DNA from: Lachnospiraceae bacterium
GTDB taxonomy: Bacteria; Bacillota; Clostridia; Lachnospirales; Lachnospiraceae
Direction of reading: 5' to 3'
DNA: 64,000 nucleotides
Assembly: GCA_910575565.1 (NCBI GenBank)
Contig: CAJTFL010000010.1
Coordinates: forward strand, 87,007-151,006
Positions 25,014 through 33,335 of the stretch are shown in pieces (the stretch's first letter is position 1; every line of letters begins with the position of its first letter). Under the pieces are notes generated by a model. It was given only the letters and a program-made list of their open reading frames with translations. It was not told where the DNA came from and did not search any database. Made by a program: the position numbers and the translations under genes.

Positions 25014-25691
25014 TTGGAACGGAAAGAGATTTCGCAGGCAGTGGTATTCCGGCTGCCCCGGTATTACCGGTATCTGGGGGAATTGCTGGAGGATGGGGTG
25101 GAGCGTATTTCTTCCAATGATCTGAGCATCAGGATGAAAGTCACCGCCTCCCAGATCCGTCAGGATTTGAATAATTTCGGAGGGTTCGGCCAGCAGGGCT
25201 ATGGATACAATGTAAAGTATTTGTATACGGAGATTGCGAAAATCTTAGGGATTGACCGGCAGCACAATATCATCATTATCGGAGCCGGAAACTTAGGGCA
25301 GGCTATCGCTAATTATGCGAATTTTGAAAAGCGGGGCTTTATGATTAAAGGGATGTTTGACATTAATCCACGGCTGATTGGCTTGGTGGTCAGGGGGATT
25401 GAGATACGGGGTGTGGAGGATTTAGAGCATTTTATCGTAGAGAACGAGGTTCAGATTGCGGCGCTTACCATCCCTAAGACGAAAGCGCCGGAGATTGCGG
25501 ACCGCCTGGTGGGGGCAGGGATTAAGGCGATTTGGAATTTTGCCCATGTGGATTTGGTTGTTCCTGACGACGTGGTGGTGGAAAATGTTCATTTGTCCGA
25601 AAGCCTGATGCGCCTGTCTTACCGGGTATGCAGTATGCAGGATGCCAAGGATGCCAAGGACGGCGCTAAGGACGGCAAGGGGGAAAATTAA
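25014..25691 (+). CDS. rex: Redox-sensing transcriptional repressor Rex
   Basis: A 225-residue protein that senses the NADH/NAD+ ratio and represses fermentative and redox genes when NADH is low. The N-terminal winged helix is clear ('VFRLPRYYRYLGELLEDGVE', 'VTASQIRQDLNNFGGFGQQG'), followed by a Rossmann domain with 'IIIGAGNLGQAIANY'. The start is TTG at 25014. The last 20 residues are a Lys/Asp/Ala-rich tail ('DAKDAKDGAKDGKGEN') longer than usual. A near-consensus Rex site overlaps its own promoter. The downstream NAD(P)HX repair gene fits a pyridine-nucleotide theme. Confidence 0.95.
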   Translation: MERKEISQAVVFRLPRYYRYLGELLEDGVERISSNDLSIRMKVTASQIRQDLNNFGGFGQQGYGYNVKYLYTEIAKILGIDRQHNIIIIGAGNLGQAIANYANFEKRGFMIKGMFDINPRLIGLVVRGIEIRGVEDLEHFIVENEVQIAALTIPKTKAPEIADRLVGAGIKAIWNFAHVDLVVPDDVVVENVHLSESLMRLSYRVCSMQDAKDAKDGAKDGKGEN

Positions 25692-25772
25692 TCCGGCAAA
25701 CATACGGCTCAGTCGGCAGGCCAGGGAAGAAGAACCTGTGCGCCTGCTGGCTGTTTTCTGTTTCAGGAAAAG

Positions 25773-25939
25773 TTGAGCATTCTCGGAAACTCCCTTGCAC
25801 CCATCTTTGCGGCTGATTTTCCGCCAGAAGAGCTCAAATTTAATCGACGTACACTCCATGTACGCCTCATAAATTTGTGCACTTCTGACAAAAAATCATC
25901 TCACAAATCTGGGTACAAAGAGTTTCCGAGACCGCTCAA
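25773..25939. repeat. Approximately 165-nt near-perfect hairpin upstream of the NAD(P)HX repair gene
   Basis: Outer arms TTGAGC and CTCGGAAACTC (25773-25792) pair with GAGTTTCCGAG and GCTCAA (25920-25939). Moving inward, ACCCA/TGGGT, TGATTTT/AAAATCA, CCAGAAG/CTTCTG, CAAATTTA/TAAATTTG and CGTACA/TGTACG also pair, leaving a five-base loop near the centre. It ends 10 bases before the GGAGG ribosome site of the next gene. It could be a transcription terminator-like or mobile palindromic element. Confidence 0.85.
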
Positions 25940-25959
25940 GTTGAAAAATGGAGGATGAG

Positions 25960-27510
25960 ATGAGGGAATTGCTTACCGGGCAGCAGATGCGGGAGGTTGA
26001 CCAGGCTGCCATAAAGGATATCGGGATCCCGTCCCTGGTGTTAATGGAGCGGGCCGCCATGGCGGTTTCCGAGGAAGTGCTTAAGCGTGCAGGGAAGGAG
26101 GACATAGTTTGGTGCGCCTGCGGCTGCGGCAATAACGGGGCGGACGGGGTGGCCGTAGGCCGGCTCCTTTCTGGGGCAGGCATGAACGTGGTGATTGTCA
26201 CCGTAGGGGACAGGGAGCGGGGAAGCAGGGAGTTTCTCCGCCAGGTGTCCATTGCCCAAAAGCTGGGGCTTAACCTGGTGGAATACCGGGATTTTATCCC
26301 GGGGCGCTGCGATATCCTGGTGGATGCCGTCTTTGGCGTAGGCCTTTCCCGTAGCGTGGAGGGGGAATATAAGGCCTTTTTGGAGATGTTAGGGCAGGCA
26401 GGCCCCAAGCTTACGGTGGCGGTGGATGTTCCCTCCGGCATCAGCAGCGACAACGGCCGGATCTTAGGGACGGCCCTTAAGGCGGATGTTACGGTTACGT
26501 TTGGCTGGGAAAAGCTGGGAACGGCTTTGTACCCGGGAAAGGAGTACGCAGGGGAAGTGGTGGTAGCGGATATCGGGTTTCCCAGGCTGGCCTTCGAGGC
26601 GGCCAGGAGGAACTGGCCGGAGGGCGGCCCAGAGGGGATAAGGGCCTTTGCTTACGGAAGGGAGGATTTAAGCCGCATTCCTAAGCGCAGGGCCTATTCC
26701 AACAAGGGGACTTTCGGGAAGGCGCTTATTGTTGCCGGGTCAAAAAACATGGGCGGGGCGGCTTACCTTAGCGCCCTGGCCGCCTACCGGACGGGGGCAG
26801 GTTTAGTAAAGATCCTGACAGTTGAGGAAAACCGGAGCTTCCTTCAGGCCAGGCTTCCGGAAGCCATCCTGGAAACGTATGACTGCCTGAGGCTGTCTCA
26901 GGAGCCGGAGGCTTACCGGGAGATTTTGGAAAAGGACTGTGAGTGGGCGGACGTGGTTGTCCTAGGTCCAGGCCTGGGGCAGGAGGACTGGGGAGAATAC
27001 CTGGTGGAGATGGTATTATCTTCCGCCTGCACCCCGGTGATCGTAGATGCGGACGGGTTAAACATCATCGCTGCGAATCCCCATATGACGGGGTATTTTA
27101 CGGAAAATATCATGATTACCCCCCACCTGGGGGAGATGGCCAGGCTTACGGGGGAAACCATCCAGGAGATCCGTGAGGATCTGATTCTGACGGCTCAGGA
27201 GTATGCGTCCCGGTTTGGGATTACCTGCGTGCTGAAAGACGCGGTGACGGTGGCGGCTCTTAGGGACGGGCGCACATTGATCAATGCCAGCGGCAACAGT
27301 GCCATGGCGAAGGCCGGCTCCGGAGATGTGCTTACGGGCATTATGGCCGGGCTGATTGCCCAGGGGATGGATGAGACGGAAGGGGCGGCCATGGGGGTTT
27401 ACCTCCATGGCCTGGCCGGGGATTGCTGGTGCAGGGAAAAGGGCGCTTACAGCCTTCTGGCCGGGGAACTGGCGGATGCCGTAGGTCTGGTGTTAAAAAA
27501 TATCGGGTAG
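25960..27510 (+). CDS. nnr: Bifunctional NAD(P)H-hydrate epimerase / ADP-dependent NAD(P)H-hydrate dehydratase
   Basis: A 516-residue fused repair enzyme. The N-terminal YjeF_N domain (about 1-215; 'GCGNNGADGVAVGRLL', 'AVDVPSGISSDNG') epimerises damaged NAD(P)HX. The C-terminal ribokinase-like domain ('GSKNMGGAAYLSALAAYRTGAG', 'VVLGPGLGQ', 'VVDADGLN' region, 'AKAGSGDVLTGIMAGL') dehydrates it back to NAD(P)H using ADP. The start at 25960 is preferred: GGAGG at 25950-25954 is 5 nt upstream, whereas ATG 25948 overlaps that site. It follows rex and precedes alr (30 bp gap), an order common in Clostridia. Confidence 0.93.
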   Translation: MRELLTGQQMREVDQAAIKDIGIPSLVLMERAAMAVSEEVLKRAGKEDIVWCACGCGNNGADGVAVGRLLSGAGMNVVIVTVGDRERGSREFLRQVSIAQKLGLNLVEYRDFIPGRCDILVDAVFGVGLSRSVEGEYKAFLEMLGQAGPKLTVAVDVPSGISSDNGRILGTALKADVTVTFGWEKLGTALYPGKEYAGEVVVADIGFPRLAFEAARRNWPEGGPEGIRAFAYGREDLSRIPKRRAYSNKGTFGKALIVAGSKNMGGAAYLSALAAYRTGAGLVKILTVEENRSFLQARLPEAILETYDCLRLSQEPEAYREILEKDCEWADVVVLGPGLGQEDWGEYLVEMVLSSACTPVIVDADGLNIIAANPHMTGYFTENIMITPHLGEMARLTGETIQEIREDLILTAQEYASRFGITCVLKDAVTVAALRDGRTLINASGNSAMAKAGSGDVLTGIMAGLIAQGMDETEGAAMGVYLHGLAGDCWCREKGAYSLLAGELADAVGLVLKNIG

Positions 27511-27540
27511 TTCCGGTAAAGAAAGGCGGATTAGGGGAAA

Positions 27541-28731
27541 ATGGAACAGTACAGGAGAGTATACGCATCCATTGACTTAGATGCGGTAAAGCACAATATG
27601 GAAGCAATGCAGAAAAACCTTCCGAAAGAAACGGGGATGATCGGGGTGGTTAAGGCGGACGGGTACGGCCACGGCTCCGTCCCCATCGCTTATGCCATCG
27701 CCCCTTATGTGTCCGGGTACGCGGTAGCCACGGCGGAGGAGGGGCTGATCCTTAGGCGGCACGGCATCACAAAGCCGATCCTGGTGCTGGGGGTATCCCC
27801 GAAAAAAAGCTACCCTGAGCTGATTGCCCAGGGGATACGGCCAACGATGTTTACTAGGGAGCAGATGGAAGCCTTTAGCGCCCTTGCCTGCCAGATGGGG
27901 GAGAAATCGCCCATCCATCTGGCAGTGGATACGGGCATGAGCCGGATTGGCATGATGCCGGACGAGGCTTCGGCGGACTTGGTCAAGGAGATGGGGGAGC
28001 TTCCCGGCATCATCCTTGAAGGGCTGTTTACCCATTTTGCCAGGGCGGATGAGGAGGATATCCTGGACGCAAAGGGGCAGATGGAAAGGTATCTGCACTT
28101 TGTAAGGCTTTTGGAGGAGCGGGGGGTAAACATCCCCATAAAGCACTGCGCCAACAGCGCTGGGATCATCCGCTCCATTGGGACAGGCTTAGATATGGTG
28201 CGGGCGGGCATTTCCATCTACGGGATGTACCCTTCAGACGAGGTGGAGAAGGAGCCGGTAAGCCTGCAGCCGGTAATGGGTCTGAAAAGCTTCATTACCT
28301 ACATTAAGACGATTGAGCCTGGCACGAAGGTGAGCTATGGGGGGACGTTTGCCGCGCCAAAAAAGATGCGGATCGCCACCATCCCGGTAGGCTACGGGGA
28401 CGGCTATCCCCGAAATTTGTCCGGGAAGGGCTGGGTGCTGATCAGGGGGAAAAAAGCGCCGATTTTAGGGCGGGTGTGCATGGATCAGTTCATGGTGGAC
28501 GTGACGGAAATTGAGGGAGCCGCGGAGGAGGATCCGGTGACTTTGATTGGAAGGGACAGGGATGAGGAGATCTTGGTGGAGGACTTGGCGAAGGCGGGAG
28601 GCGGCTTTCATTATGAGATTGTCTGCGATATCGGCAAGCGGGTTCCCCGGGTATACTTCCTGGAAGGCCGGGTGATCGGCACGAAGGATTACTTCCAGGA
28701 TACCTACCAGGTGTTCTTCCCCATCTCTTAG
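27541..28731 (+). CDS. alr: Alanine racemase
   Basis: A 396-residue PLP-dependent enzyme converting L- to D-alanine for peptidoglycan. The PLP lysine is in 'VVKADGYGHG' near residue 38; the catalytic tyrosine of the second subunit side is in 'VSYGGTF' (SYG motif); 'PVGYGDGYPR' and 'GRVCMDQFMVDVT' are also typical. Normal family length (about 370-390). It starts 30 bp after the NAD(P)HX gene and probably shares its transcript; mazF follows after 145 bp. Confidence 0.96.
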   Translation: MEQYRRVYASIDLDAVKHNMEAMQKNLPKETGMIGVVKADGYGHGSVPIAYAIAPYVSGYAVATAEEGLILRRHGITKPILVLGVSPKKSYPELIAQGIRPTMFTREQMEAFSALACQMGEKSPIHLAVDTGMSRIGMMPDEASADLVKEMGELPGIILEGLFTHFARADEEDILDAKGQMERYLHFVRLLEERGVNIPIKHCANSAGIIRSIGTGLDMVRAGISIYGMYPSDEVEKEPVSLQPVMGLKSFITYIKTIEPGTKVSYGGTFAAPKKMRIATIPVGYGDGYPRNLSGKGWVLIRGKKAPILGRVCMDQFMVDVTEIEGAAEEDPVTLIGRDRDEEILVEDLAKAGGGFHYEIVCDIGKRVPRVYFLEGRVIGTKDYFQDTYQVFFPIS

Positions 28732-28876
28732 CCCATTAGCCCATTCAATCACGGGTGGGCAAGTGGCAGCGGGCTGCCTCCGAACCGTTGGGAAGTTTCT
28801 TCATATCATAATGTATAAGTGGGAAAAAACGGGTGATACTATCGTCAGGAAGTTATGATATGGAGAGTGAAAAAAC

Positions 28877-29224
28877 GTGATGATTCGACGTGGAGATGTA
28901 TTTTATGCAGATTTAAGGCCGGTGGTAGGCTCTGAGCAGGGAGGGATACGTCCGGTGCTGATTATCCAGAATGATGTGGGGAACCGCCACAGCCCTACGG
29001 TAATCTGCGCGGCCATTACCTCAAAGATGAATAAAGCCAAGCTGCCTACCCATGTGGAGCTGGATACCAGAAGAAGCGACATGATCAAGGATTCAGTGAT
29101 CCTTTTGGAGCAGCTTCGGACCATTGACAAAATGCGGTTAAAGGAAAAGATTTGTCATATTGATGACGGCCTTTTGGAAAAGGTGAATGCTGCGTTGATG
29201 GTAAGTCTTGAAATTCCTACATAG
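28877..29224 (+). CDS. MazF/PemK-type endoribonuclease toxin
   Basis: A 115-residue protein with the MazF/NdoA fold: '[31 protein letters not shown]', then '[15 protein letters not shown]' and '[17 protein letters not shown]'. Such toxins cut mRNA at short motifs. Start is GTG 28877 (9 nt after GGAGAG) or the adjacent ATG. In Bacillus a MazE antitoxin gene lies between alr and the toxin; here the 145-bp gap is too short for one and holds no open frame, so this copy appears to lack an adjacent antitoxin. Confidence 0.92.
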   Translation: MMIRRGDVFYADLRPVVGSEQGGIRPVLIIQNDVGNRHSPTVICAAITSKMNKAKLPTHVELDTRRSDMIKDSVILLEQLRTIDKMRLKEKICHIDDGLLEKVNAALMVSLEIPT

Positions 29225-29231
29225 ACGAACC

Positions 29232-29260
29232 TTGACGAATGGAGCGGAAAATGATATGAT
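29232..29260 (+). promoter_or_regulatory. SigA promoter for the CNNM/CorC-type gene
   Basis: TTGACG (29232-29237), 17 nt, TATGAT (29255-29260), 100 bp before the start at 29360. Confidence 0.7.
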
Positions 29261-29302
29261 GGCAGCTATGGCGGTTTTTGCTGCCGTATAGGATGGGGCG
29301 GA

Positions 29303-29329
29303 TACTCCCGGAGGCTTCCGGGAGTACTT
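29303..29329 (+). promoter_or_regulatory. Leader hairpin before the CNNM/CorC-type gene
   Basis: TACTCCCGGA (29303-29312) and TCCGGGAGTA (29317-29326) form a perfect 10-bp stem with a four-base loop, followed by CTTT. It lies between promoter and start, where it could attenuate transcription or stabilise the mRNA. Confidence 0.6.
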
Positions 29330-29359
29330 TAAGTAGAGAAAAGGAGTGCCAAGATTTAC

Positions 29360-30751
29360 ATGGACGATGGTTATTCGCCATTTAGTATGCTGCTGCTGAT
29401 TGGGTTTATTGGGCTGGAGGCTTGTTTTTACGGCTTCGGGGCGGCTATCCAGAATGTGAACCCGGGAAAATTGGAACAGGATCTGGAAAAGGGAAGGGGG
29501 CGTGCAGGCCGCCTTCTTCGTGTGGTAAACCGGCCGGGCCGGTTTGTCAATGCCATCCAGATCATGACCCATTTAATCGGGCTTACCACCGGGGCTTATA
29601 TTATGATGAATTTCCAGGCCAGCCTGGAGCGGATCTTTGCCTGGAGCGGCTTTTCCTTTATGGAGCAGGAGATGCTCCGCCATGTGCTGGCCATGGTGCT
29701 TGCCGGGTTTTTCCTTCTGGTGGCTATGGTAAGCTTTGGGATGATTATCCCCAAGCGGTGCGCGGTCAGGAAGCCGGAGGAGTGGAGCTATGCCCTGTTT
29801 CCCGTGGTAATGGCAGTGACCGGGATATTTTTCCCGCTGATTTTTTTGGTGAACGGTTTCTGCCGCCTGGTGCTTAAGGCATTGGGGATCGAGATGAACG
29901 GCGAGGAAGAGAATGTTACGGAAGAAGGGATTATGTCCATGGTCAATGAAGGGCATGAGCAGGGCGTGGTGGAAGCGGACGAGGCGGAAATGATTACCAA
30001 TATTTTCCAGCTAAATGATAAAGAAGCCCACGACATCATGACCCACCGGACAAACCTAAATGCCCTGGACTGCCATATGACCCTGGGGGAAGCGGCTGAT
30101 TTTATCCTGAAGGAGGGCAGCAATTCCCGGTATCCGGTATATGAGAAGGATTTGGACAATGTGATCGGCCTTTTACATATGAAGGACGCCCTTCTCTATG
30201 CGGATCGGGAAGAAAACCGGGAGAAAGAGCTTTCAGCCATTCCCGGGCTTTTGCGGGAGGCCCATTTTATCCCGGAAACCCGCAGCATTGATACGCTGTT
30301 CCGCCAGATGCAGGAGCAGAAGACCCATATGGTCATTGTGGTGGACGAGTATGGGCAGACGGCCGGGATTGTGACCATGGAGGATATTCTGGAGGAAATC
30401 GTAGGCAATATCCTGGATGAGTACGACGAGGATGAGGAGATGCTCTTAAGATGTCCCGACGGCAGCTTCTTAATCGACGGCATGACGCGGCTGGGGGAAG
30501 TGGGGGAGGCTTTGTCCCTTGACTTAGATCAGGAGGACTTGGATACATACGATACCTTTAACGGGTTTCTTATTTCCAGGCTTAACCGGATTCCGGAAGA
30601 GGGGGAATGCCCAGAGCTGGATTACCAGGGCTACCATTTTCAGGTGATGTCCGTAGAGAATAAGATGATCCATTCCGTCAGGGCGGAAAGGCTTTTGGAG
30701 GCGGAAGGGGACTGGGAGGCAGAGAAGAGCGGCAAACTCGCGGATTCGTAA
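29360..30751 (+). CDS. Hemolysin-family / CNNM-type membrane protein with CBS pair and CorC_HlyC domain
   Basis: A 463-residue protein: an N-terminal four-helix transmembrane domain (DUF21/CNNM, residues about 1-185), a tandem CBS pair ('DIMTHRTNLNALDCHMTL' and 'MVIVVDEYGQTAGIVTMEDILEEIVGNI'), and a C-terminal CorC_HlyC domain (about 360-450). Proteins of this kind are implicated in Mg2+/divalent ion transport or homeostasis; true hemolysin activity is unlikely. AAGGAG lies 13 nt before the ATG, slightly long. It has its own promoter and leader hairpin. Confidence 0.92.
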   Translation: MDDGYSPFSMLLLIGFIGLEACFYGFGAAIQNVNPGKLEQDLEKGRGRAGRLLRVVNRPGRFVNAIQIMTHLIGLTTGAYIMMNFQASLERIFAWSGFSFMEQEMLRHVLAMVLAGFFLLVAMVSFGMIIPKRCAVRKPEEWSYALFPVVMAVTGIFFPLIFLVNGFCRLVLKALGIEMNGEEENVTEEGIMSMVNEGHEQGVVEADEAEMITNIFQLNDKEAHDIMTHRTNLNALDCHMTLGEAADFILKEGSNSRYPVYEKDLDNVIGLLHMKDALLYADREENREKELSAIPGLLREAHFIPETRSIDTLFRQMQEQKTHMVIVVDEYGQTAGIVTMEDILEEIVGNILDEYDEDEEMLLRCPDGSFLIDGMTRLGEVGEALSLDLDQEDLDTYDTFNGFLISRLNRIPEEGECPELDYQGYHFQVMSVENKMIHSVRAERLLEAEGDWEAEKSGKLADS

Positions 30752-30825
30752 GCGCATAGGCAGTATATGGCAAAAATGCAGGGTTTTGCGGCAGTTCCAG
30801 TTTGATTTAAGTAATGGAGGAAATC

Positions 30826-32235
30826 ATGCAGTTAGTTCAGGATGCCAGGGATATGTTCCATGATCGGATATTCCTGGGAAAGGCATTGAAAATCGCCTGC
30901 CCGGTGGCAATGCAGGGGATGTTAAATACCATTGTCAACCTGGCGGATACGTTGATGATCGGCACTTTGGGGGAGACGGCCATTGCGGCGGTTGGCCTGG
31001 CCAATAAGGTGTTTTTTGTGTTCACCCTTCTGGTGTTTGGGGTAGTGAGCGGGGGCGGGGTTCTGGCCGCCCAGTATTGGGGAAACCATGATGTGAAAAA
31101 TATCCGGAAGGTGCTGGGATTAGGGCTGATGATTGCCCTGGGCGGAGCCTTTGTTTTTGCGTCAGCAGGTTTAATAAACCCCCGGGGGGTGATGGGGATC
31201 TTTACGGAAAGCGAGGCCAGCATCGGGCTTGGAGCCTCCTATCTGGTGATTGCGGTGCTTTCCTATCCCTTTACGGCAGTAACGAACGTGTACGTTGCCA
31301 TGCTGCGGGCGGTAGGCCAGGTAAAGGTTTCCGTGTTTACCAGCTGTATGGCGATTATCACCAATATCGTATTGAATTTTTTCTTTATTTTCCCAGAGCG
31401 GGCAGTGATCCTTTTTGGGCAGGAGATGATTATGCCCGGCCTTGGCCTTGGGGTGGCGGGCGCGGCTATGGCTACGTTAAGCGCCAGGGTTTTGGAGATG
31501 ATCGTGCTGCTTTTGATTACTTACCGGAAAAAATGGCCGGTGGCCGCCAGGGTTTCGGAGATGTTTGGCTACTCAAAGGCCTTTATCTTCCAGTTTTTCC
31601 AGACAGCAACCCCGGTGATTTTAAATGAATTTATGTGGGGCCTTGGAACCACCATGTATTCCCTAGCCTACGGGCGCATGGGTGACGAGGCGGTGGCGGC
31701 GATTACCATTGCCACCACCATACAGGACATTGCGGTGGTGCTGTTCCAGGGCTTAAGCGCGGCCACCGCCGTGATCTTGGGCAATGAGATGGGAGCCGGG
31801 AAGCTTAAGCGGGCGGAAAAATACGCCACCTACTTTTTCCTCCTGCAATTTTTGATTACCCTGGCGGGGGCGGCAGTGATTGTGGCCGGAAGATGGCAGG
31901 TGATTGGCCTGTACCGGGTTACGCCCCAGGTTGCGGAGAACGTAAGCCGCCTGATCCTGATTTTTGCCGCATATATGCCAGCGAAAATGTTTAATTACGT
32001 TAATGTGGTAGGCGTGCTCAGGAGCGGCGGGGACACGAAGATGTGCTTGTTTTTGGATACCAGCGGCGTTTGGTTTATCGGCGTTCCCTTAGCCTTCCTT
32101 GGGGGCCTGGTCTGGAAGCTTACCATCTGCCAGGTGTATGCCCTGGTAATGCTGGAAGAAATTTACAAGATGATTTTGGGATATTGGCGATACCGCCAGA
32201 AGAAGTGGCTGCGGAACCTGGCGGTGGAGCTTTAG
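30826..32235 (+). CDS. MATE family efflux transporter
   Basis: A 469-residue polytopic protein with about twelve membrane helices in two related halves, typical of MATE exporters that expel drugs or metabolites in exchange for Na+ or H+. Family-typical pieces include 'AMQGMLNTIVNLADTLMIG' early and 'ATAVILGNEMGAGKLKRAE' in the second half. The start at 30826 is preferred over 30814 because GGAGG at 30816-30820 overlaps the upstream ATG and is 5 nt from this one. Substrate unknown. Confidence 0.92.
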   Translation: MQLVQDARDMFHDRIFLGKALKIACPVAMQGMLNTIVNLADTLMIGTLGETAIAAVGLANKVFFVFTLLVFGVVSGGGVLAAQYWGNHDVKNIRKVLGLGLMIALGGAFVFASAGLINPRGVMGIFTESEASIGLGASYLVIAVLSYPFTAVTNVYVAMLRAVGQVKVSVFTSCMAIITNIVLNFFFIFPERAVILFGQEMIMPGLGLGVAGAAMATLSARVLEMIVLLLITYRKKWPVAARVSEMFGYSKAFIFQFFQTATPVILNEFMWGLGTTMYSLAYGRMGDEAVAAITIATTIQDIAVVLFQGLSAATAVILGNEMGAGKLKRAEKYATYFFLLQFLITLAGAAVIVAGRWQVIGLYRVTPQVAENVSRLILIFAAYMPAKMFNYVNVVGVLRSGGDTKMCLFLDTSGVWFIGVPLAFLGGLVWKLTICQVYALVMLEEIYKMILGYWRYRQKKWLRNLAVEL

Positions 32236-32341
32236 CTTGCGGGCAGCAAAGCTTGTGGATGGCCGCCGTTTTTCCAGGCGGCTTTAAGCGCGGCAAGGGT
32301 CAGGGCGTGGCTGAAAATTTATTCCCGCCATCTTCTGATGC

Positions 32342-32370
32342 TTGCCAGGCGTGGGAAACAGTGATAAAAT
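32342..32370 (+). promoter_or_regulatory. SigA promoter for yebC
   Basis: TTGCCA (32342-32347), 17 nt, TAAAAT (32365-32370), 40 bp before the start codon. Confidence 0.7.
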
Positions 32371-32409
32371 GATGAACATAATCAACCAGTGAAGAAAAGG
32401 AGTATAGTT

Positions 32410-33138
32410 ATGTCAGGACATTCTAAGTTTGCCAATATTAAGCACAAGAAAGAGCGGAATGATGCGGCGAAAGGGAAGATTTTCACGGTGATTGGCCGGG
32501 AGATCGCCGTGGCGGTAAAAGAGGGCGGCGCGGATCCGGCCAATAACAGCAAGCTGCGGGACGTGATTGCTAAGGCTAAGGCCAATAATATGCCTAATGA
32601 CACCATTGACCGGGGGATTAAAAAGGCGGCGGGGGATGCCAATTCGGTAAATTATGAGGTGCTGACCTATGAGGGTTACGGGCCAAGCGGGGTAGCCATT
32701 ATCGTGGATACCTTAACGGATAATAAAAACCGCACTGCGGCCAATGTAAGGAGCGCGTTCACCAAGGGCAGCGGCAATGTAGGGACGCCGGGAAGCGTGT
32801 CTTATATGTTCGATAAAAAAGGCCAGATCATTATCGACAAGGAAGAGTGCGAGATGGATGCGGATGATCTGATGATGCTGGCGCTGGATGCAGGGGCGGA
32901 GGATTTTTCTGAGGAAGAGGACAGCTATGAGGTGTATACGGATCCGGACAGCTTCAGCAAGGTGAGGGAGGCTCTGGAAAAGGAAAATATCCCCATGCTG
33001 GAGGCGGGCGTTACCATGATTCCCCAGACCTGGGTGGAGCTGTCAAGCGAGGAGGATATTAAAAAGCTGAACCGGATTCTCGATCTGCTGGACGGGGATG
33101 ATGACGTGCAGGCAGTTTACCATAACTGGGATGAATGA
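32410..33138 (+). CDS. yebC: YebC/PmpR family DNA-binding / translation-associated protein
   Basis: A 242-residue protein with the invariant N-terminus '[17 protein letters not shown]' (usually SGHSKW), '[15 protein letters not shown]', '[14 protein letters not shown]' and '[11 protein letters not shown]'. Members have been described as transcription regulators and more recently as factors helping ribosomes through difficult sequences. The true start is ATG 32410, 7 nt after AAGGAG; the upstream ATG at 32389 lacks a site. A GGGCAGGGGA hairpin follows the gene. Confidence 0.94.
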   Translation: MSGHSKFANIKHKKERNDAAKGKIFTVIGREIAVAVKEGGADPANNSKLRDVIAKAKANNMPNDTIDRGIKKAAGDANSVNYEVLTYEGYGPSGVAIIVDTLTDNKNRTAANVRSAFTKGSGNVGTPGSVSYMFDKKGQIIIDKEECEMDADDLMMLALDAGAEDFSEEEDSYEVYTDPDSFSKVREALEKENIPMLEAGVTMIPQTWVELSSEEDIKKLNRILDLLDGDDDVQAVYHNWDE

Positions 33139-33179
33139 TTTTTCTTAATTTTTCCCAAAAGCAAGATGAAAATGAAAAC

Positions 33180-33216
33180 GGGCAGGGGACGGTGCAAATG
33201 CAGCCTTCCCCTGCCC
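33180..33216 (+). terminator. Hairpin after yebC
   Basis: GGGCAGGGGA (33180-33189) pairs perfectly with TCCCCTGCCC (33207-33216), followed by the weak T-tract TTGGTTTT. Confidence 0.6.
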
Positions 33217-33234
33217 TTGGTTTTGCAAAAAATA

Positions 33235-33328
33235 GTTCAGCCGGTCAGAATCGCATGGGTGAAAATCGTGCCTGCACGAATTTTCGCCCATCGATTTTGA
33301 ATGAGGGAACGCCCGTTTATGAGCAACA
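33235..33328. repeat. Dispersed palindromic repeat family 2, copy A (partial)
   Basis: Begins GTTCAGCC, then a hairpin: AATCG (33249-33253) and GAAAATCGTGC pair with GCACGAATTTTC and CGATT (33292-33296), then a conserved GAGGGAACGCC-GTTTATGAGCAA. Matches 43664-43755 with compensatory arm changes. It abuts the 3' end of the chemoreceptor gene. Confidence 0.75.
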
Positions 33329-33335
33329 TTCTCCG

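Noticed and set aside
25773..25958. 61-codon frame upstream of the NAD(P)HX gene
   Set aside because: It lies almost entirely inside the 165-nt palindrome, so the open frame is incidental.
29360..30751. True hemolysin toxin
   Set aside because: The 'hemolysin' name is historical; CNNM, CBS and CorC_HlyC domains indicate an ion-homeostasis membrane protein.
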